Below, in pieces: positions 28,370-33,582 of a DNA stretch of 33,582 bases. Source of the DNA: Methylobacter sp. (GTDB taxonomy: Bacteria > Pseudomonadota > Gammaproteobacteria > Methylococcales > Methylomonadaceae); the NCBI GenBank assembly GCA_002928495.1, contig PERF01000015.1:1-33582 (forward strand). Reading direction: 5' to 3'. Numbering within the stretch: the stretch's first letter is position 1; every line of letters begins with the position of its first letter. A program made the translations under genes and the position numbers. The notes under the pieces were generated by a model that saw only the letters and a program-made list of their open reading frames with translations, was not told the DNA's origin and ran no database searches.

Positions 28370-29069
28370 ATGAATTCAAAAAAGCGACCTTTATGGGTTT
28401 CGATCAAGCGTTTTATCCGGCAAAACATCGCTAAACCCCACGATAAAATTTCATTTTTATACCAATTAAAATCGGGTGCGGAAATACTGGATGTCGGTTG
28501 CGGCAATAACTCGCCATTTCTAGTCAAAACGATTTTACCGGATTGTGTTTATACCGGTATTGATATTGGCGATTATAATCAAACCCGACCCAATCTTGCC
28601 GATCATTATATTGTTACCGGCCCGGAAGATTTTGCCGGGCAAATCAGTCGGTTTAAAGATTGTTTTGATGCGGTAATTTCCACGCATAATATCGAACACT
28701 GTTATGAACGGGAAAAGACCGTCGCTGCCATGCTTGATGCAGTCAGGCCAGGCGGGCAGCTTGATGACTTTTCCTTGCGAGCAGAGTGTCAACTTTCCCA
28801 GTAGAAAAGGGACGTTAAATTATTATGATGATCCTACGCATCGGGATTTGCCGCCGGATTTTAATAGCCTGATAAAGCAAATAAAAGCCAAAAATTTTGC
28901 GGTGGAAGTGGCTATTTCAAGCCATAAGCCGTTTGTATTCTGGGTTATTGGTTGTCTTAATGAATGGCGTTCAAAAACAAATAATCATACGGACTATTCC
29001 ACATGGGCGTTTTACGGTTTTGAATCGATTATTAAAGCCAGAAAGCTAAAAGCCGCGGATACGGAGTAA
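28370..29069 (+). pseudogene. Class I SAM-dependent methyltransferase, interrupted by one frameshift near 28763
   Basis: EILDVGCGNNSPFLVKTILPDCVYTGIDIG...DAVISTHNIEHCYEREKTVAAMLDAVRPGGQL then, one frame over, TFPCEQSVNFPSRKGTLNYYDDPTHRDLPPDFNSLIKQI. Confidence 0.82.
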
Positions 29070-29083
29070 AGCGTTAGCGCAAG

Positions 29084-29860
29084 CTAATATTGAATTTTTA
29101 ACCAGTCAAAATTATCCGTCAAGTTCGCTACCGGCTTGTATTCCGCGCCAATCCAGCCTGGGTAACCGGATTTTGCAATGGTAGCGAATATCTGGGGAAA
29201 ATCGATTGCGCCGGTGCCGGGTTGGCCGCGTCCGGGGCAGTCGGCAAACTGGATATGGCCGATGCGGGCCCAATGCCGGGTGATAAAATCGGTCATGTTT
29301 TGCTGCATACGGTGTTGATGGTAAATATCGTATTGCATGAACAGGTTGGGGTGGTTGAGTTGTTCCAGCACTTCAAGCATCTGATCGCCGGTGCTAATGA
29401 TAAAGCCCGGCATATCCAGCGTATTGATGGCCTCGAAAACGGTTTTCACACCCAGCGTTTGCATGCCATCCGCCGCATATTGCAAGTTGGTAATAAACGT
29501 CCCCCAATAGTCGGCCAGATTTTCCGGATTCAGACAGCGGCCCGGCAAAACGTTGACGGCCTGGGGTTTTAAGATGTCGGCATAAGCCATGGCCTGATCG
29601 ACGGACTGACGGAATTGCGCGTGTTTTTCCGGTACGCAGGCCAGGCCCTCGCCGCCTTGTAGCAAGTCGTCGGCGGCGATATTGAATAACACCAGTTGCA
29701 GTTCCAGGCGGTCCAGTTCCTGTCGGATTTGTTGTGCGCTTAAACTATACGGAAACTGCATTTCAACGGCACTAAAACCGGCTTGTCGGGCGGCTTGAAA
29801 GCGTTGCGGCAGTTCCAGTTCGGTAAACAGCAGACTCAGGTTGGCGCTAAATTTCAACAT
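29084..29860 (-). CDS. hyi: Hydroxypyruvate isomerase family protein
   Basis: MLKFSANLSLLFTELELPQRFQAARQAGFSAVEMQFPYSL...VFEAINTLDMPGFIIST...QYDIYHQHRMQ...HIQFADCPGRGQPGTGAIDF. Confidence 0.92.
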   Translation of the reverse strand: MLKFSANLSLLFTELELPQRFQAARQAGFSAVEMQFPYSLSAQQIRQELDRLELQLVLFNIAADDLLQGGEGLACVPEKHAQFRQSVDQAMAYADILKPQAVNVLPGRCLNPENLADYWGTFITNLQYAADGMQTLGVKTVFEAINTLDMPGFIISTGDQMLEVLEQLNHPNLFMQYDIYHQHRMQQNMTDFITRHWARIGHIQFADCPGRGQPGTGAIDFPQIFATIAKSGYPGWIGAEYKPVANLTDNFDWLKIQY

Positions 29861-30737
29861 GCGGCGATTGATACAATTTAATCAAGGTGGCGGGATCGTG
29901 TTCCAAAAAGCCGTGGCTGCCGTGCACTTGCATAAGCTGGGCCGCCAAGGCGGACAGCGGGATTGCGCTACCCAGCTGTTTGCCGGTCTCCACGGCCATG
30001 TTCAAATCCTTAAGCAAGGTTTTAACCCGCCATTTAACCGGTTCAAAAGTGCCGGAAGCCATCAAAGGTGCGGTGATTTGCAGGGGCTTGGAATCGGCAA
30101 AACCACCTGCCAAGGCTTCCGGTATACGGCTGGCATCGACACCAGCTTGCGCGGCCAGCGCCATCATTTCGGCGATGACCATAACATTGCAGCTCACGAT
30201 CATCTGATTGCAGATTTTCGTCAGCTGGCCGCTGCCCACCGGGCCCATGTGAGTCAACTGCCGGTACAGGGGCGCCAGCACTTCCCGGGCCACGGCAATA
30301 TCGCTATCGGTGCCGCCGGCCATGATGGCCAGGGTGCCTTGTTCGGCCCCGGCCACGCCGCCCGATACCGGGGCATCCACCCAGCGCATGCCGCAGTGCC
30401 GGTCTAGGGCCGCTGCCAACTCACGGGTGGTTTCGGGGCGGATGCTGGAAAGATCGAGCACCAGTTGGCCGGGTCGACCCTGGGGCAGAATATGGCCGGT
30501 GACCACCTGGGCCACGGCTTCACTGTCGGCCAGACACAGCAGAATGATGTCGGAAGCCGCCACCAGCGCTGCGATGGATTCACAGGCCAGCGCGCCGGCG
30601 GCGACTGCCGGTATTAGCTTATCGGGCGTGCGGTTCCAGCTATGGACGCGGTAGCCTGCTTTCAGCAGGCGTAAGGTCATGGGCAAGCCCATCAGGCCGA
30701 TGCCTATGAAACCCAGGGTAAAATTTTTTTTGTTCAT
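29847..30737 (-). CDS. NAD(P)-dependent beta-hydroxyacid dehydrogenase, probably 2-hydroxy-3-oxopropionate (tartronate semialdehyde) reductase
   Basis: LGFIGIGLMGLPMTLRLLKAGYRVHSWNRTPDK; WVDAPVSGGVAGAEQGTLAIMAGG; GSGQLTKICNQMIV. Confidence 0.9.
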   Translation of the reverse strand: MNKKNFTLGFIGIGLMGLPMTLRLLKAGYRVHSWNRTPDKLIPAVAAGALACESIAALVAASDIILLCLADSEAVAQVVTGHILPQGRPGQLVLDLSSIRPETTRELAAALDRHCGMRWVDAPVSGGVAGAEQGTLAIMAGGTDSDIAVAREVLAPLYRQLTHMGPVGSGQLTKICNQMIVSCNVMVIAEMMALAAQAGVDASRIPEALAGGFADSKPLQITAPLMASGTFEPVKWRVKTLLKDLNMAVETGKQLGSAIPLSALAAQLMQVHGSHGFLEHDPATLIKLYQSPHVEI

Positions 30738-30820
30738 GTGTGATCTTTTCGTTGCCAACCGGGGTCTGTGTTAAGGTTGGAAACATCATAGCATTTTGAT
30801 TTTGGCGGATAGGTGTAAAA

Positions 30821-32509
30821 ATGTACATTAAATGGCTTGCGGTAAGCGGGCTAACGCTGATTTTAGGATTACCGTCCGCGCTTGCCGCCGGTAAGGCCGC
30901 AATTGCCAGTGCCCATCCTTTGGCGACCGAAGCCGGGTTTGAAATTCTTCACCAAGGCGGCAATGTGTTCGATGCCGCAGTCGCCGTGGCGGCTGCTTTG
31001 GCAGTGGTGGAACCGGCCGGTTCCGGCCTGGGCGGTGGCGGTTTCTGGCTGCTGCATACGGCAGGGAATAATCGCGACATTATGATAGACGGCCGCGAGA
31101 AGGCGCCGCTGGCCGCGCACAAAGATATGTTCTTGGACACCGAAGGCAAGGCCATCCCACAACGCGCGCGCGAAGGCGCGTTGTCGGCCGCTATTCCCGG
31201 TCTGCCGGCCGCGTTGGCGCATGTATCGGAACATTACGGCAAGCTGCCGTTAACCACGGTTTTGGCGCCGGCTATTCGTTACGCCCGCCAGGGTTTTGCG
31301 GTCAGCGCGCATTACCGGAAGTTTCTGGAATTTAGAAAAACCGGCATGCAGGCGTTTCCCGAGGCTGCCGCCATTTTTTTACATGACGGTGAAATCCCGC
31401 CTCTGCATAGCATTTTACGGCAGCCGGATTTGGCCGCTACCCTGGAGCGTCTGGCGGAATCCGGCCGCGACGGGTTTTACCAGGGTAAAGTTGCCGAACA
31501 ACTGGTTGCCGGCGTCAAGCAGGCCGGCGGCATTTGGACTCGGGAGGATTTGGCGCAATACCAAGTCGTTGAACGTCAGCCGGTTACCGGCGAGTACCGG
31601 GGCATGAAGCTGACGTCGGCGGCGCTGCCGTCGTCCGGCGGTATCATTCTAATTGAGGTGCTCAATATTCTGTCTGCTTATGATCTCAGTCAACTTGATG
31701 TCGTCACCCGCAACCACTTGATAATTGAAGCATTTCGCCGGGCCTACCACGATCGCGCCTTGCTGCTGGGCGATGCCGATTTTATCGAGGTGCCCGTCAA
31801 ACAGTTGTTAAGCCCTGATTACGCCGCCGGTTTGCGTAGCAGCATCCGTTTTGACAAGGCGTTGCCCAGTGCGGCGTTGTCGGGTGAAAATACAGACGGC
31901 GAAGAGGGATCGAATACCTCGCATTACTCGATTATGGACGATGAAGGTAATCGGGTTGCCGCTACCGTCAGTATCAATTTTGCGTTCGGCTCGGGGCTGG
32001 TGCCGCCGGGTACCGGCGTGCTGCTGAACAACCATATGGACGATTTTGCGATTAAAACCGGTGCCGCCAATGGCTACGGCTTGGTCGGCGGGTTCGCCAA
32101 TGCCGTGGCGCCGGGTAAGCGTATGTTATCGAGCATGACCCCGGTGTTTTTGGAAAGCGATACGCTGGTGGCGGCGCTGGGTACCCCCGGCGGCAGTCGG
32201 ATTCCCTCCATGGTTACCTTGGCCGCGCTGGCGATGGCGGCCGGTGAAACCGGCCCTGATGCTTGGGTTAGCCGGCCGCGATTTCATCATCAATATCTGC
32301 CCGATGTCGTCGAGTATGAAACAGCCGCTTTTGATGCCGCCATGCTGGAAGGTTTATCGGCTAAAGGCCATCAGCTTAAAGCGGTGCGCTGGGAATACGG
32401 CAACATGCAAGCGGTTGCCTTTAGCAAGGACGATAAAGTCTTGCGTGCGGCCAGCGACCCGCGCGGCGAAGGCCGGGGTTTAGTCAGAACGATAAATCAT
32501 GAGCACTGA
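30821..32509 (+). CDS. ggt: Gamma-glutamyltransferase, autoprocessing; putative catalytic Thr codon at 31916-31918
   Basis: ASAHPLATEAGFEILHQGGNVFDAAVAVAAALAVVEPAGSGLGGGGFWLL; SNTSHYSIMDDEGNRVAATVSINFAFGSG; MLSSMTPVFL. Confidence 0.95.
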   Translation: MYIKWLAVSGLTLILGLPSALAAGKAAIASAHPLATEAGFEILHQGGNVFDAAVAVAAALAVVEPAGSGLGGGGFWLLHTAGNNRDIMIDGREKAPLAAHKDMFLDTEGKAIPQRAREGALSAAIPGLPAALAHVSEHYGKLPLTTVLAPAIRYARQGFAVSAHYRKFLEFRKTGMQAFPEAAAIFLHDGEIPPLHSILRQPDLAATLERLAESGRDGFYQGKVAEQLVAGVKQAGGIWTREDLAQYQVVERQPVTGEYRGMKLTSAALPSSGGIILIEVLNILSAYDLSQLDVVTRNHLIIEAFRRAYHDRALLLGDADFIEVPVKQLLSPDYAAGLRSSIRFDKALPSAALSGENTDGEEGSNTSHYSIMDDEGNRVAATVSINFAFGSGLVPPGTGVLLNNHMDDFAIKTGAANGYGLVGGFANAVAPGKRMLSSMTPVFLESDTLVAALGTPGGSRIPSMVTLAALAMAAGETGPDAWVSRPRFHHQYLPDVVEYETAAFDAAMLEGLSAKGHQLKAVRWEYGNMQAVAFSKDDKVLRAASDPRGEGRGLVRTINHEH

Positions 32510-33218
32510 GTTCAACCTGCCGCCGCATACGGTGGACTTGTGGCGAGGCACGGTCAGCCACGAGGCACAGCATCCGCTTTTTGACGCCTGGTTAAGCCCG
32601 GATGAGCGCCGGCGCATGTTGCGGTTTAAATTTCCGGCTTTGCAGACTCGGTTTTTGCACATTCGCGGTAGCCTGCGGCAGATAATGGCGGGTTACGTCA
32701 ACGAACCGCCCGAACGTCTGCGCTTTGCTTACAGTGAATTCGGCAAACCGTATTTAGCGGATTATCCCGCGCTGGCATTCAACTTGTCGCATACCGGTGA
32801 TGATTGGATTATTGCCGTGGGCTGTTGTCCGCTGGGCGTGGACCTGGAACACTGCAAGCCCAGGGACAGCTTGCCTGAACTGGTCGGGCGTTTTTTTGCC
32901 GGGCAGGAGGCCGCGTTTTGGCAGGCATTGCCCGAGAGCCGGCGGTTGTCGGCGTTTTATCAGCTGTGGACGTGTAAAGAGGCGTTTTTAAAGGCGACCG
33001 GCCGGGGGATTGCCGCCGGTTTGCAAGACTGCGTGTTGGATACGGACAGTTTTCAGCGCTTTTTACAGGTTCCCAAGGCTTACCAGCCGGCTAGCCAATG
33101 GCAACTTTTAACCCAACACAGCGGTCTTGTTCATTGTGTGGCTTTGGTCTGCCAAAGTTCAGAGCCGCAAACGGTTAGACATAAATCCATCCGGCGCTTA
33201 GAATTGCCAACAGTCTGA
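32499..33218 (+). CDS. Sfp-type 4'-phosphopantetheinyl transferase
   Basis: FAYSEFGKPYLADYPALAFNLSHTGDDWIIAVG; PLGVDLEHCKPRD; LWTCKEAFLKATGRGI. Overlaps the ggt stop by 11 nt. Confidence 0.93.
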   Translation: MSTEFNLPPHTVDLWRGTVSHEAQHPLFDAWLSPDERRRMLRFKFPALQTRFLHIRGSLRQIMAGYVNEPPERLRFAYSEFGKPYLADYPALAFNLSHTGDDWIIAVGCCPLGVDLEHCKPRDSLPELVGRFFAGQEAAFWQALPESRRLSAFYQLWTCKEAFLKATGRGIAAGLQDCVLDTDSFQRFLQVPKAYQPASQWQLLTQHSGLVHCVALVCQSSEPQTVRHKSIRRLELPTV

Positions 33219-33241
33219 TCGCTACCCAATCAGGTGGAGCC

Positions 33242-33582
33242 ATGAAAAAATTACTTATATTAGCGTTCATTGCAATTCCCGTGCATGCAACCGATATTTA
33301 CCGGTGCGGCCCCGGAAAATATCAACAAAAACCCTGCCCGAACAATCCCAATACCGCACCGGTTGTGTATCAGGACATCAGTAAGGAAGATCAACTGGCG
33401 GCGCAAAAAGCCTATGAGGAACATGCTAAGGAAGTTGCGGAGCAAGAGGCTGCCCGTCAACAACAGCGGGAGATTGAGCACGCCCGGCAGGCGGAGCGCG
33501 ACCGGGCGCTGGCAGCGCAACGCCAGGCGGACGCCGTGCAAGCGATTAACGCCGCGCGGGAACGCGCCGAAATCCGCAGTCG
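33242..33582 (+). CDS. DUF4124-like periplasmic protein, 3' end outside the window
   Basis: MKKLLILAFIAIPVHATDIYRCGPGKYQQKPCPNNPNTAPVVYQDISKEDQLAAQKAYEEHAKEVAEQEAARQQQ... (signal peptide, DIYRC...YQQKPCP, then a charged coil). Confidence 0.75.
   Translation, partial: MKKLLILAFIAIPVHATDIYRCGPGKYQQKPCPNNPNTAPVVYQDISKEDQLAAQKAYEEHAKEVAEQEAARQQQREIEHARQAERDRALAAQRQADAVQAINAARERAEIRS

Noticed and set aside
29841-30654. Plus-strand ORFs 29841..30407 (188 aa) and 30310..30654 (114 aa)
   Set aside because: Antisense to the strongly supported GarR/GlxR-like reductase; no homology features.

Overview
This 33.6 kb window is gene-dense gammaproteobacterial chromosome, mostly housekeeping genes; the gene content would fit a methanotroph-like lineage, but that is only an impression. 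In order it holds: rlmL (truncated at the left edge), an FKBP isomerase, an SLT lipoprotein, a tandem-PilZ protein, ybiB/trpD2-like, cyoE/ctaB, an M16 peptidase pair, rsmD, coaD, a YfhL-type ferredoxin, a dienelactone hydrolase, an RND adaptor and pump, a DUF2058 protein, a GGDEF diguanylate cyclase, dsbA, cytochrome c4, engB, lemA with two TPM genes, a TIGR01777 oxidoreductase, polA, DUF898 plus M48, corA, a SAM methyltransferase, hyi, garR/glxR, ggt, an Sfp-type PPTase and a DUF4124 protein (truncated at the right edge). No tRNA, rRNA, CRISPR array or transposase was recognised. The most interesting signal is an apparently unannotated, roughly 105-nt small RNA on the minus strand at about 18911-19014, just past the engB stop. 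It has a promoter-like sequence, a 12-bp stem-loop exposing a CCCCCC loop, and a strong intrinsic terminator. It sits in the engB/polA slot that holds Spot 42 in E. coli and ErsA in Pseudomonas. Four genes, and possibly a fifth, carry single-site frameshifts (both M16 genes, cytochrome c4, the methyltransferase, possibly the first TPM gene). These may be assembly errors or decay and need read-level checking.
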